The notes under the pieces are model-generated. The model ran no database searches, was not told where the DNA came from, and saw only the letters and a list, made by a program, of their open reading frames with translations. 64,000 bases of DNA from Neocallimastix lanati (nom. inval.) (lineage: Eukaryota > Neocallimastigomycota > Neocallimastigomycetes > Neocallimastigales > Neocallimastigaceae), in contig JACVTC010000021.1 of assembly GCA_016946835.1 (NCBI GenBank), forward strand, positions 721,501 through 785,500. Direction: 5' to 3'. Positions 35,261 through 46,960 of the stretch are shown piece by piece (within the stretch, counting starts at the first letter, position 1; every line of letters starts with the position of its first letter). Made by a program: the position numbers and the translations under genes.

Positions 35261-35908
35261 ATTTAATTATAAAATTTATTTATTTATTTAAAAATAATTA
35301 TAAAATTTATTAATACATGTATTTATTTATTATTCAAAAATATAAAATAATTATAATATAAATTTGGCATAAAACTGTGTTGCAAAGAATAATTATAAAG
35401 AATTATTCTTGTTTTTATATTTGAAATTCATAATAAACTATTTAATTAATTAATTCTCTTAGAGTAACTATTAAGTATTTAAAGTATTTAATATAAAAGT
35501 ATAAAATAAAATATAAAATATTAAAATTAAAATAAAATATTCATAAAAATAATAATAAAAATATAAATTTATTATAATTAATAAAATATTAATATAAAAT
35601 AATAATTATTAAAAATAATTAAAAATATAATAAAATAAAATATTAAATATAAAAATAATAAAAATAATAAAAAGAAATTTATAAATTATTTCAATTTTAA
35701 CATAACATAAAATTTATGTAATAAATTTTATGTTTACATTAATTTTTATGTTCTTTCATAATTTTATGTCTTTACATAATTTTAATTTTATCATGTTATT
35801 TTCGATCACGTTTTATTTATGTCACGAATTTGCAAATGATTTATTAATTTATTTTTATGTAATTATTAATAAAATAATTTATTAATAATTAAAGTTTTTA
35901 TTTACGTT
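35261..35908. other. AT-rich non-coding DNA
   Basis: No gene seen. Lies between the integrase stop and the presumed polypurine tract. Confidence 0.5.
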
Positions 35909-37130
35909 TTATATCATATTCTTTAAGTGGACATTTCTTTCAGCAATTTCATTTGTTAATGGATCACATAAAGTTACAGTATTGAATTGTTTTTTAACAA
36001 TTTTCATAGAACCTAAGAAGTATGGATCAAGTTTTCTTCTATTAATATATTTGACTAATACTAGATCTCCAGGTTTATAATCAGCTTTAAGTCTTTTTAC
36101 TTGTTTTCTTCTATCTTCATAGATTTTGTTTGCTGTTTGAATATTTTTTATGGCTTCCTTGATCCATTTATGTTTTGTAAATCTTCTAATTAAAAATTCA
36201 TCATCACTTTTATAATTTTCTTTTTTATCTAAGTTTAATTGTAATTCAAAAGGCTAAAGATCACGCCGACCATATAACAATTCAAAACTTGAAAATTTAG
36301 TTGTTTCGTTTTTACAAGTACGCAAGGCCCATAAAGCACTAGGTAGCATTTCATCCCATATTGAGGTATTTTTATTACAAAGTAATCTAAGGTATTTGCC
36401 TATTTCTTTATTTCGATTTTCTACTTGACCATTAGATTATGGATGGTACGTAACAACGAAATTAACATAAACTCCATATAAGTCTAAGAATGGTTTTGTT
36501 TTGTCAGAACAAAACTGTGGACCGTTATCGGTTACTAATATTTCTGGTATTCCGAATCGAGCAAAAATCTTGGATAAAAATTCTATTACATCATCTGAAT
36601 CAATATTTTGGGTTGGTTCTGCTTCAACCCATTTTGTTAAGTAATCTACTAAAACTATTATATATTTGTTTCCTTTTCTTGAAGTAGGAAGTGAACCTAC
36701 TATATCCAAACCAACTTTCGTAAATGGTAATCCAGGTTGAGTAGCAATATCTTCTGTTTGGTTATTAAAAGATTGCGATCTAAAGTGTTGACATCAATCA
36801 CAAGTTTTGACAATGTATTTAACGTCAAGTATCATGTTGGTCCAATAGTAGTCACGTTTAAGTCTATTGTAAGTTTTAAATACTCCTTCGTGACCAACTT
36901 TGTGGGCTTTTAATATTAAATTAATTTTTTCGTCTTGATTTTTATAACTTTTCTAAGTTTTCCATGATATTTATAATATTCTTCACTATTAATTATTGTA
37001 AATTTATCTTTAAATTTTGCAAATTATTTGGATTATTTTCATTTATCTCTTCAGTAATAGTTGCTAATATTGTATTTTCTTTTGTTGATAATCTAGATAG
37101 TGCATCAGCGTGTAAAGAGACTTAGTCTGA
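35909..37130 (-). pseudogene. Ty3/gypsy integrase GypE, nearly intact core
   Basis: Minus strand. The RNase H end (HADALSRLSTKEN) is near 37110. A frameshifted HHCC region follows, ending CQHFRSQSF near 36790. The core is VGLDIVGSLPTSRKGNKYII (catalytic Asp near 36715), TDNGPQF near 36530 and NGQVENRNKE (Glu) near 36420. The C-terminal domain is WDEMLPSALWALRT, ELLYGRRDL, YKPGDLVLVKYINRRKLDPYFLG, ending KNMI at the TAA 35909. All three catalytic residues are present. Stops interrupt at HP*SNG (36438) and DL*PFE (about 36255). RT and most of RNase H are cut off at about 37130, where different AT-rich sequence begins. Confidence 0.88.
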
Positions 37131-37859
37131 TTGGGATACGTGTACAAGGTTACACAGACTAAAGATTAGAATAACTAGGTTAGAAAAATTTTTACTCTGT
37201 ATTTTATTTGTTATTTGGTTAGGGTTCTTTTATTATTAAAACAAGATAATTATTTTATGAATCAATAGATTATTTAATTAGAATATAATCCGAATAAATA
37301 ATTCATATAAATTTTATTTGGTAACACGTAATTAATGTAAATTAAAGAAACTTTGGTTTTTTAAAATTAAATTAATTTTATTTATTATTTATTAATATAA
37401 AAGTTTAATAATAAATAGTTCAATTTAATTTTTATAAAATAGAAAGTCTTAATTATAATTTCTATAATAAAATTTTCAATTAAAGATAAATTGTCAGAGA
37501 TAATTTGTCAATAATCTTTTTCAAAGATTAATTTAAAATAAAAACTAAACTATTTATATTTTTCCTAAACTATGTTTACATGGCTTATAAAATTTTTACA
37601 CTTTTTTTCTATTATTAATTCCTAATCTAAATAAATTTTTATTTTAATTATTTAATAATAAATTGATCCCTTATTTATTTTGTTTTAAGTTTTCTTTAAT
37701 ATTATCTAAATAATTAAAAAATTAAAATATTAATTATTTTGTAATTAATTTCCTAATCTAATAAAGGTATATTTTATATTTGATATATGTTATTTATATT
37801 TTAATAATTAAATTATAATAAAAATAATTATAAAAAATTCTAGTTAATTTTAATTAACA
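37131..37859 (-). repeat. Possible LTR between GypE and GypF
   Basis: On the minus strand TTTAAGGG followed by TGTTAATTAAAATTAAC at 37859 has the form of a PPT and LTR start. About 700 bp of AT-rich sequence then reaches the broken RNase H of GypE. No matching second LTR was found, so this is inference. Confidence 0.35.
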
Positions 37860-38100
37860 CCCTTAAACTTTAAATGTAAATATCTCGACATCTAGGAGGC
37901 TTTGAGACCTCGTATGATGACGAAATTATTTTTCTCTTCGCCTATTTTTAACCCTCTATCGCGGCGATTTGGGGAGTTATGGACTTTTAAAGTTAAAGTC
38001 CATTTTTTTATTAACTTTATTTATTTATTTCATTAATTTAATATATTCGTTTTTAAATGAATATTTTATTTTAAAGTTTTAATTTATTATAATTTCTTAT
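37860..38100 (-). other. 3' non-coding region of GypF
   Basis: Contains a GC-richer part at 37885-37985: minus strand CCCCAAATCGCCGCGATAG, and GAGGTCTCAAAGCCTCC with GAGG/CCTC ends, upstream of the presumed polypurine tract. TGGACTTTAA..TTAAAGTCCA at 37980-38005 is an inverted repeat. No ORF. Confidence 0.45.
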
Positions 38101-38103
38101 TTA

Positions 38104-40496
38104 TTATTTTCTAATTGTGAAATTACTAATTTTAATAAAAGTAATTCCAACTTTTATTTTAATTTTATTTTTCTTATCTTTACAATATTCTAAAGGAGAC
38201 AATACATCTTTCTCTTTAACGGAAGATTCATCAGTACTTTTATTAATAGGTTCTTTATTTTCTAAATATGAATCTCTGTTATCTGTCAAAGATATTCCTA
38301 ATGTATTAACACTTTTATTAGGTCCAATATATTTAATATAACAGGCAATCATTTCCATATCTTGGTCTTCCACAATAGGAGCAATAATATCAAATTTTTC
38401 AACTGAAGTAAAACGACACAATGATCTTAACATAGGATGGATAAAAAGGTAATTATCAGCAATTGATTTAAGTCCTAATAAGAAATCAAAGTAAATATCT
38501 TTATGATCAATGACACAGAAATCTGCTGTGAAAGTATAATTATTAATTGAAACTTTCAGTCGAACCACAATAGCATTGGCGAGAGTACTGTCACCAAGAG
38601 CTTCATAAACTCGTCCTCTACATATACTAACTTGTTCGTAGGTACCAGGTAAACTATTAATATACCTAATACTTACTAGATTCAAGTTACTTCCAGAATC
38701 TATGAGTAATCTTCCTTTGGTATCGTCTACAGATGCATTCACGATCCCCAAATCGTCACTATGAAATTTTGTATTTTCTATTTTATTCTGATTATTTTCT
38801 TCTTCATTAATAATAAAAGGTTCCATGGCATCCAAGAGCTAACAAATTTAATTTTTTCTAATTTTTAATTTTTGGTTAGTTCGGACCTTAATTTTGGACA
38901 TATATCTAAAATTTGACCAAAAGTAATGTTGCATTTGGTATTGGCTAAATCTTCAATAATTTCATACGGTTCCATATTGGTTAATGTAGCTAGATTTATG
39001 TGACGTTCTGGTTTTGTGTTACCTTCTTGTTCATTAAATTTTAATTTTGTTTCTTCAAAGTCCACTTTCTTATTAATTACAGTTCCTTGTAAATTATTAA
39101 TATTTGAATTTTTGAAATTATTTCTATTTTTGTTATTCGACTGGTCTTCACATGATGATTTTTTAACATAATTAGTACTTTCTTTATTAATTTTATTTTT
39201 ATCAATATAATTTTTAATTTCTTCAACTTTGTTTAATTTATTATCGTTAATTACATGATTATTATTAATATTTAAATTTTGAGAAGAATCATTAATTTTT
39301 GTACTCTCCTTAGAAATAGTTGTCTTTAAATTCTTTCTGACTTTAGGTTATTGATTTAATATTTTCCTTTTAGATAAATCAACATCTTCTTCTACTTCAT
39401 CTTTCTCTTCTTCATCTTTTTGGAAAATATCGCTTTTACTTGCTGTATTTGCTTTAGCTTTCCTAATTTCCGTTCCAGCATCTAAAGAAAACTCCTTTCT
39501 TTTGGCAGCATCAACAAAATATTTCTTCTTCTCAGGAACGTTATTGGAATTTAAGGGAGAACGTTCACTCCCTCTTAGTAGTTTAAACGTTCATTTGAGA
39601 TATTAGCGGAACCACTTGATTCTTCATTTAGCATTCTTTAGTATTTCAAATATTCAAAATGATTAAATTTTGGACAATTATATTTCTTATGACCTTCCTC
39701 GTTACAAAAATAGCACATCTGTACTTTATATTTACCTTTATTTCCATCATTATTCAAATTATTATTTTTGAAATTATTATCACGTGATTCATGAGTGACT
39801 GATTTATTATTAAAAATTTTGTTATTATGTGAATTAAATTTTTGGTTGTAAGAAGAATTTCCATTAGAGTTACTAGTTCTTTTTCCACATTCATTTTCAA
39901 CTTCATCAATTAATTCGGCTGTAGAAAAAGCTTTTGCTAGACTAATTCTTTTTCCCGCAAGTTTAACACCTTTCCATGCTTCTTTCTTGTTAAAAATTGA
40001 CTTCAAATAATCAGAAACAGAAATGCATCTACGATCATCTTCATCGAGTTTATTATATAATTCTTTATATTCTTTATTAAATTCCTTAATATTTCCTCTG
40101 GTAGATATTGCCATATTTTTAAGTTTGTCAATGATGTCTTCTGGATCCATATATAAGTCATGAAATTCAAGAAGAGCATCACGTATTTCTTCTAAAGATG
40201 GATAAACAATGTTATTATGCACATCTTTAGTTACTAATGCATTAAGACAATGGATACTTTTACCAATCACTTTAAATTTGCAATTATTAAAAAATTCTTC
40301 TTCATCAGTAATTTGGTAGAGTGATCCAAGCCTTCATCTGGTTATACCAAGCATCAACATTCTTATTTGAATCTGAAAGGACTTGAATGCATTGGAATTG
40401 CATTAGTTTATTTTGATTTTTAATTAATTCTTCAGTCATATTTTTAACTTTAATTCTATTTTCTGATTGACTGAAAAATTCTTTAATCGAAAACAT
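38104..40496 (-). pseudogene. Ty3/gypsy GypF gag-protease
   Basis: Minus strand. Gag begins at ATG 40496 (MFSIKEFFSQSENRIK), breaks near 40305, and resumes with TRGNIKEFNKEYKELYNKLD. It carries the zinc knuckle CYFCNEEGHKKYNC near 39680. A Lys/Asn-rich linker (39600-39070) with several breaks leads to a conserved pre-protease stretch (MEPYEIIEDLANTKCNITFG, 38865-39065). The retropepsin-like protease at 38104-38835 has RLLIDSGSNLNLVS, DSG being the catalytic triad, followed by about 150 residues including FDFLLGLKSIADNYLF. No RT, RNase H or integrase follows; the frame stops at 38104, before the 3' non-coding region. The protease frame itself is uninterrupted. Confidence 0.88.
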
Positions 40497-40613
40497 TTTT
40501 TTTTTTTTTTTATTGTTATATTTTATTTTATTTTATTTTATTTTATTTTATTTTATTTTATTTTATTAAAAAAAATAATATTAAAATTTAATAAATATAT
40601 TTTCCTCCCACAA

Positions 40614-40631
40614 GAGCCGATATCTCCACCA
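40614..40631 (-). promoter_or_regulatory. GypF primer-binding site (tRNA 3' end type)
   Basis: The minus strand reads TGGTGGAGATATCGGCTC. The plus strand therefore reads GAGCCGATATCTCCACCA, which has the form of a tRNA 3' end: T-arm remainder, acceptor TATCTCC, discriminator A, CCA. It lies about 120 nt upstream of the gag start. The tRNA would have acceptor strand GGAGATA; its identity was not determined. Confidence 0.6.
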
Positions 40632-40633
40632 AA

Positions 40634-41030
40634 TGATATACAACTCAAAAGTTCGATGTACTTTTGTTGGGATTTATTTATTAAATTTATTCATTTATTA
40701 TTTATTTATTTAATTAATTTTATATAGAAACTACATATATTTAAAAAGACTATTTAACAACTTTCTTATAACTTTTAATCTTAACTTTTACACAACAACG
40801 ACTCGACACGACAGCGACTTCTCTTAATTCCGAGAAATGCTTTATTTTTATGTTATTTAGTTATAATTAACTATTTAATTAATTGTTCTTGTGATTAGAA
40901 TAAACTATTAATAATTATTATTTAAGGAAATATTTAATAACTATATAAATATAAATATAAAATAATAAGAATATAATTAAAACATTAATTTATGCTATAA
41001 AATTTATTATTAATTATAAATATAATTAAT
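40634..41030 (-). repeat. Probable 5' LTR of GypF
   Basis: Starts (plus strand) at TGATATAC, 2 nt beyond the PBS, so the minus-strand LTR ends GTATATCA. A GC-richer block with ACGACTCGACACGACAGCGA is at about 40797-40816. The far boundary was not located and no matching 3' LTR was seen. Confidence 0.4.
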
Positions 41031-41299
41031 ATATAGAAATCAAGCCACATATTGAAATTGTTGTAAAATCATTAGATTTAAATTTGATTTATGACATTAA
41101 TTTATGTTTGAATAGTAAAAACTAATTTTACATTAATTAAGGTTTGAATATTTCATTTTATATCAATTTAATTCTGAGAAAATTGATATAAAATACATTT
41201 AAAGTATGGATCTCTACTTAATCATTTAATTTTAATAACGAATACGAATTAAACATTAACAAGGAAATTAATTATACAAGTATGAAAACAACATACCAA
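41031..41299. other. AT-rich non-coding DNA
   Basis: No coding or repeat signal recognised. Confidence 0.45.
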
Positions 41300-43215
41300 A
41301 TCAATCTATGGCATAGGTGTTTTGCTCACTTTGACATTAAATCAATAAGACATAAACTTTTAAAACTGATGTTAATTTAAAATGTTCAATTTGTATACAT
41401 TCAAAACTTAGAAACAAACCATTTCACCCATCACCAACAACAAATTCAAATCATGTTTTTGAATTAATACATATGAATTTAGTCGAACCTATCACAGAAT
41501 CTATTTATGGTAATAAATATTTTCTCTCAATTCTTGATAATTATTCTAGATTCGGATGGGACCTATTCCTCAAAAATAAATCAGAAACATTCTCAGCATT
41601 CTCAATTTGGTTCACTAAGATAAAAAATCAATACAACAAATGAATAAAATTTTACGCACAGACAACGGTAAAGAATTTACTGATTCAAAATTCAAAAAAT
41701 TTACACCAATTACGGTATTAACCATCAATTCACTATTCCATACAATCCTCAACAAATAGTAAAATAGAACTACTAAATCAAACCCTCATTTATTCAGCAA
41801 AAGCAATGTTACACGATTCAATGCTAAATCACCAATTCTGAGAAGATGCAATAAATACCTCCAACTATTTTAATAATCGTTTACCAGAGAAGCATTAAAA
41901 AAAGAATTTCATTTGAAATTCTAAACAAGTCCAAAGTTAATTATTTAAATAAAAGAGTCTTTGATTGTAAAGTCTTCTTCATACCTAAAGCATTTAGATC
42001 AAAATTCGACAGTAATGTTGTTCCTGGAATATTTATAGAATATTCTGAAAACCTCAGTTGATACAAAATTTTTGATGTAACGAATAACAAAATTATTAAG
42101 AAATGTTGAATTTTTAGAATCCTGGTAATTCTTATCCTACATTATGCCCCCCGATATTTCGAATTTTATTCCACATAATGAAATTTGGGGAAGAAATAGC
42201 TATTACAATAATAACACTTATACAAGCCTAATCAATAATAATCTTGGAAATACAAACTCCAATAATTTAATAAAAACAATCAACAATAACAAAGGAAACC
42301 AAAGTAAACTAAACAAAAATCAAATCAATGAATCAAATATTTCTATTATGAACAACACAAATACAATTAATGACATCAATAACGATAAAGACAATAATAT
42401 AACTTACAATAAAAGCACTAATGACAATAATAGTAAAAGTATTAATTCAACAGAAATAATTCAAAGTGTAAATAATACTACTAATATAAACCAGAATACT
42501 TATTATGACATAAATAACGCATCATCCAAAAGTTATAATCAAAAAAGAAAATTTATAAATAATGTCTCAGAGAGTGAAAAAAACAAAAACAAAAATTAAA
42601 TAAAGATTTACAAGAAACCGGGTAGATTATATGTAATCTACCCTGTTTTAAAGGCTGCCCAAAAGTCAAAAGATTCCAACTTGGAAGATTGACAAAATGT
42701 TCTGAAAATAATAAAATATTTAAAAGGTACAATAAAATATGGGATAAGTTTTTCAAGAGATCCAAACATAAGTACATTTACCGAAACTAGAAGATCCACT
42801 ACTGGGTTTGTTATATTAATTGGAAATTCCCCAACTAGTCGGTGCTTCAAACTCAAACGTTGTGTTTAAACTTCAACAGCTGAATCGGAATATTACAGCT
42901 TAAGAGAATGTTGTAAACATTATATGTGGTATATGAACTTCCTTAATGAATTGAAATTCAGAATAAAAGAAGTCGAAATCAATATCGACAATAAAGTTGA
43001 TATTTATAATGCCAAAAACCAATCAATCAATCCCAAGATAAAGTATATGAATATTAGAGTACACTAAATAAAAGAACTAAAGATGAAAAAATATAATTAA
43101 AATATGATAAGTCACAATACAATCTTGCAGATGGATTTACAAAATATTTAAACAATAACGCAATAGATAAATTTAGAAACTCTCTTTTAATTAAAATCAA
43201 CAACTTAAATTATTA
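41300..43215 (+). pseudogene. Copia fragment CopK (integrase, linker, RNase H; RT deleted)
   Basis: Plus strand. The integrase zinc finger is LWHRCFAHFD..CSICIHSKLRNK (41310-41410). The core is HMNLVEPITE (catalytic Asp changed to Asn, near 41474), GNKYFLSILDNYSRFGW and RTDNGKEF in a shifted frame near 41655. A TGA replaces the Trp of FWEDA at 41837. The Asn-rich linker is 42144-42599. The sequence then jumps to RNase H: IIKYLKGTIKYGISF near 42710, ETRRSTTGFV, STAESEYYSL near 42875, and NIDNKVDIYNAKN near 42985, ending about 43200. The whole RT is missing between linker and RNase H. Frameshifts and stops are frequent. Confidence 0.88.
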
Positions 43216-43844
43216 ATTATTTATATACTCTATAGATTCCAGGTATTCAATTATAACTATAAAAAAATTTAAATTTATAAAGTTATACTTGAAGTGGAAT
43301 GTTGGAAATAAAAATAACATTCATTTTTATTATTAATTTAAATACATTTAATTATTAGTTAAGAATAAATTGATATATTTTTTCATGAATGATATAAATT
43401 GTTCTAAAATCACTTAAAATAAAATATTCTTTTCTTAATTTTTTTTATCGATTAAAAAATATAACTAATAAAAGGTTATTTTGCAAATTACTAAATTTAA
43501 CACTTTTATATTTAGTGTTTAAAACTGTTCTTAAAAATTTAAAATCCATTATAATTATGAAAAAATTTTTTATATTCTTAAACTATCATTTATATAATAA
43601 AAATAATAATAATAATTTATATATTAATTCATTAATTAATAAACTAGTTAATAAATATATTTCTAGTAATAAAACTTTTTCAAAAAATTTTAAAAAATTT
43701 AGTTACAAATTTTTAATTTTAAAACTATTATATATAAAAAATTTTTTTTAAAATAAGAAATATGTATTTTAGAAATAAATCAAATTAAATGATTTTAACT
43801 ATAATAATTTAATTTAATCATTTTTAACAAATAAATAATATTAT
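43216..43844 (+). repeat. Likely 3' LTR region of CopK
   Basis: TGTTGGAAATAAAAATAAC at 43300, after GAAGTGGAA, looks like an LTR start following a weak purine tract. The rest is AT-rich. An open frame at 43515-43751 is low-complexity and not credible as a gene. The right end was not defined. TTGAAGTGGAATGTT at 43289-43303 has an exact inverted copy at 43875-43889. Confidence 0.4.
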
Positions 43845-46800
43845 GAAGAATATATTGAAGATATAAAATTCGAAAACATTCCACTTCAATATAAAAATTA
43901 AGCTGTTGTATTTAGCAAGAAAGAAGCAGATAAACTACGGCCAACATCGTTTAACAGACTATAAAATAGTTTTAGAAAAAGACGCTTCTCTTTATTATGG
44001 ACCTATCTACCCACTTTCGGAAGAAGAAAACAAAGTTCTTAAAGAATATATAGTTTAATTCAAAAAAAGAAAGATGGTTCTTTAAGATTGAGTGTGGATT
44101 ACAAAAAGTTAAACGCTGTTACTATTAAAAATTTGTTAAAATTTAATTTATTAATAAATGAAAAATAAAGAAAGCAAACACTCGAACGTACAAAATTCAA
44201 TTAAACAACTGGGTTTACGAAATAATATTATATTAATAAATATTAAAATAATATATCTATATAAAACAATGTAAATATTTATATATAATAAATTTCTTTT
44301 AATAAAACTTAAAAATTGAAAAACAAGAAAAGAAAAAAAATTTTTTTTTTATTAAAATAAAAAATTAATAATTACTAAATAAATACATTTTATATTGATA
44401 TTTGTACTACATATTATTTATTTATTTTTTAATATTAAATGTGTTTATTATTTCACAAAATTCATATCCTCTTCCACTTATTAATGATATTATTGAAAAG
44501 GTTAAAGGTGTAAAATATTTCACAAAATTAGATTTAAGATCTGCCTATAACCTAATTTGTATAAAAGAGGGAGATGAATATAAAACAGCTTTTCGAACTA
44601 AATATGGTCATTACGAATATCTTGTAATGCCTTTTGGTTTGAAAAATGCCCCAGCTACTTTCCAAACATTTATTAATTCTGTATTCAGACCTTATTTGGA
44701 AAAAAGTGTTATTTTATATTTGGATGATATTTTAATTTATTTTGAGGATTTAGAAGAACATCACAAACAAGAGGTGTATTACAAACTTTAATTAATAAAA
44801 ATTTATACGCAAAATTAGAAAAATGCGAATTCGATAAAGAAAAAGTTGAATTCTTTGGTTATATTTTATCTGATGATGGTGTATCTACTGACCCAAAGAA
44901 AATTATATCTATAGAAGAATGGCCAACTCCGAAATATATTAAAGAAGTACAACGATTTTTAGGCTTATGTAAATACTATAGGAGATTTGTAAAAAATTTT
45001 GCAAAAATAGGTAAGCCTCTCCATAATTTAGCAAGAAAAAATATAAAATTTATTTGGGATAACAATTGTGAAAATTCATTTAAATTATTAAAAAGTAAAT
45101 TAACTACTTCACCAGTACTGCATCACCTAGATGTAACTAAACCATTTATAGTAGAATGTGATGCAAGTAACTATGCTATAGGTGTTGTTTTATCTCAGAA
45201 AGATGAAAATAATAAATTACATCCTGTTGCTTACTTTTCAAGAAGTTTACAGGACTCCTAAATAAATTATACCATTACAGAAAAGAGTTACTAGCTATTA
45301 GAGGTTCTTTCTTAACTTGGCGACATCTTTTACTAGGTGCAAAGCATAAAATTACTGTCTATACTGACCATAGAAATTTAATCTATACTTTAGGAAGAAA
45401 AGCTGGTAATCAAAGATAGCATAGATGGCACTTATTCTTTCAGGAATATGATTTCCAATTTATATATAGCCAAGGAACTAAAAATGGGAAACCAGATAGT
45501 CTTTCAAGAAGACCTGACTATATGAAGAATAACCAAGATATTAAATCAGAAAATATATTAAATATTAAAAATATTAAAGAAGTTCCCTGTTTTATAGGAA
45601 TTATGAGTGATTTACTAGAAAAAAATATTGATGCTATTAAAGAAGATGCTACTGCTGAAGATATTAAATTATACTTTAGTGAAAACAATATTAAAAATAA
45701 TTATGCTTATAAACCATTTAAGAAAATGGAAAGGTTTAAAATAAAAGATAATATTATATTATATAACAATTTAATTTATATTCCTGAATCACTTAGATTA
45801 GAAATTTTAGAAAAATATCATGAAAAACCCACTTCTGGTAATCGTGGTATAAGAAGAACTTTAGAACTAATTACAAGAAACTTTTGGTGGCCAAAAATAC
45901 AAGAAGATATTATGAGTTATATTAATTCTTGTGAATGTTGTGCAAGAAACAAAGTTAATAGACATAGGAAATATGGTCTTTTACAACCTTTAGATACTCC
46001 TGATAGACCTTGGAAGTCTATCGAAATTGATTTCTTATGTGGTTTTCCTTATTCTAAAGGATACACCGTTATTATGGTAGTTGTTGATCTTTTCTCTAAG
46101 ATGATACATTCAATTTTATTTAAACAAATACCTGATACCAAACAAATTACCAAAGCTTTCATAACAAATATATTTAAACTAAACGGATTGCCTTGTGATA
46201 TGTATACAGATAGAGGATCTCAATTTACAAGTGCTCTTTGGGAAGAATTAATGGAATATTTAAACATTAAACTAAAAAATCGATTCAACTGACCATCATG
46301 AAACAGTTGGTCAAGTTGAAAGATGTAATTCTTTTATTGAACAATATTTAGGAGCTTACTCAAGATCTGTGGATGAATTTTTCTTATTACTTGATACTGA
46401 TACTAATAATAAAATTATTAAGGACTTAAGTATTAACTTTAATCATATTAAAAATGCTTTATTAAGGTCATAAGAACTATGTAAAAGACACGCAGATAAA
46501 AAGAGAATGCCTCCTCCAATATTTAAAGAAAATGATTTAGTTTGGATACAAGCTCCTCCAACATTAAATATCGAAGATTGTTCAAAGTTAGCTCCTTGTA
46601 AATATGGACCATATAAAATAATAGATGTTCTGAATAATAATAATAATTATAAAATAGATATTAAAAGGTCTCCTTTTTCAAAACATCATCCTGTATTCTA
46701 TGTTTCGGAGTTAGAACCTTTTATTCCAACACCTCAAAAGTTTTTAAAAAGAAGAACTCATGATGAATTTATTAAAGATATTATTGAAATCTCAGGATTT

Positions 46801-46960
46801 AGATCTAATTATAAAAAGTAACAATATGAATACAGAATCAGGTATAAATATAGAACTGCTTACAATTGGGTTCCTTCAGATGAAGTTGAAAATAACCCCC
46901 GAAATTAAAATATTTATTTACAATACTTACAAAATGGAAGAAAATCTATTTCAATAGCTT
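43845..46960 (+). pseudogene. Ty3/gypsy pol GypG (RT-RNase H-integrase)
   Basis: The longest gypsy copy in the window. RT starts at EEYIEDIKFENIPLQY (43850), has KKDGSLRLSVDYKKLNAVTIKN (split motif) up to 44133, is interrupted by a solo LTR, and resumes [26 protein letters not shown] (Asp), [13 protein letters not shown], and [12 protein letters not shown] (YxDD, 44720). RNase H: FIVECDASNYAIGVVLSQ, TVYTDHRNLIYTLG, and KPDSLSRRPDY near 45510. Integrase: HEKPTSGNRGIRRTLE..CECCARNK, EIDFLCGFP, YTDRGSQFTS, and VGQVERCNSF in a shifted frame near 46310. The C-terminal KYGPYKI and HPVFYVSELEPF are followed by YRIRYKYRTAYNWVPSDEVE, which may be a diverged chromodomain. Frame breaks: 43913, 44790, 45260, 45420, 46290, 46470. 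Confidence 0.9.
44134..44457. mobile_element. Solo LTR inserted in GypG RT (324 bp)
   Basis: Begins TGTTAAAATTTAATTT and ends TATTATTTCACA, so TG..CA ends. It is flanked by AAATT at 44129-44133 and 44458-44462. Removing it with one AAATT restores the RT reading frame across the joint (VTIKN to SYPLP). It has no coding capacity. Orientation cannot be told from sequence alone. Confidence 0.9.

Noticed and set aside
40467-40727. Plus-strand 86-codon ORF over the GypF leader
   Set aside because: Antisense to gag start, PBS and LTR; contains the TTTTA repeat; no domain.
18018-41839. UGA read as tryptophan (altered genetic code)
   Set aside because: Other TGA codons fall at positions normally Gly or other residues (27016, 27278), intact CopA and the receptor use TGG for Trp, and CopA gag ends with TGA.
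43515-43751. 78-codon ORF MFKTVLKNLKS
   Set aside because: Low-complexity Lys/Asn/Phe sequence in an AT-rich LTR region with no motif; likely chance.
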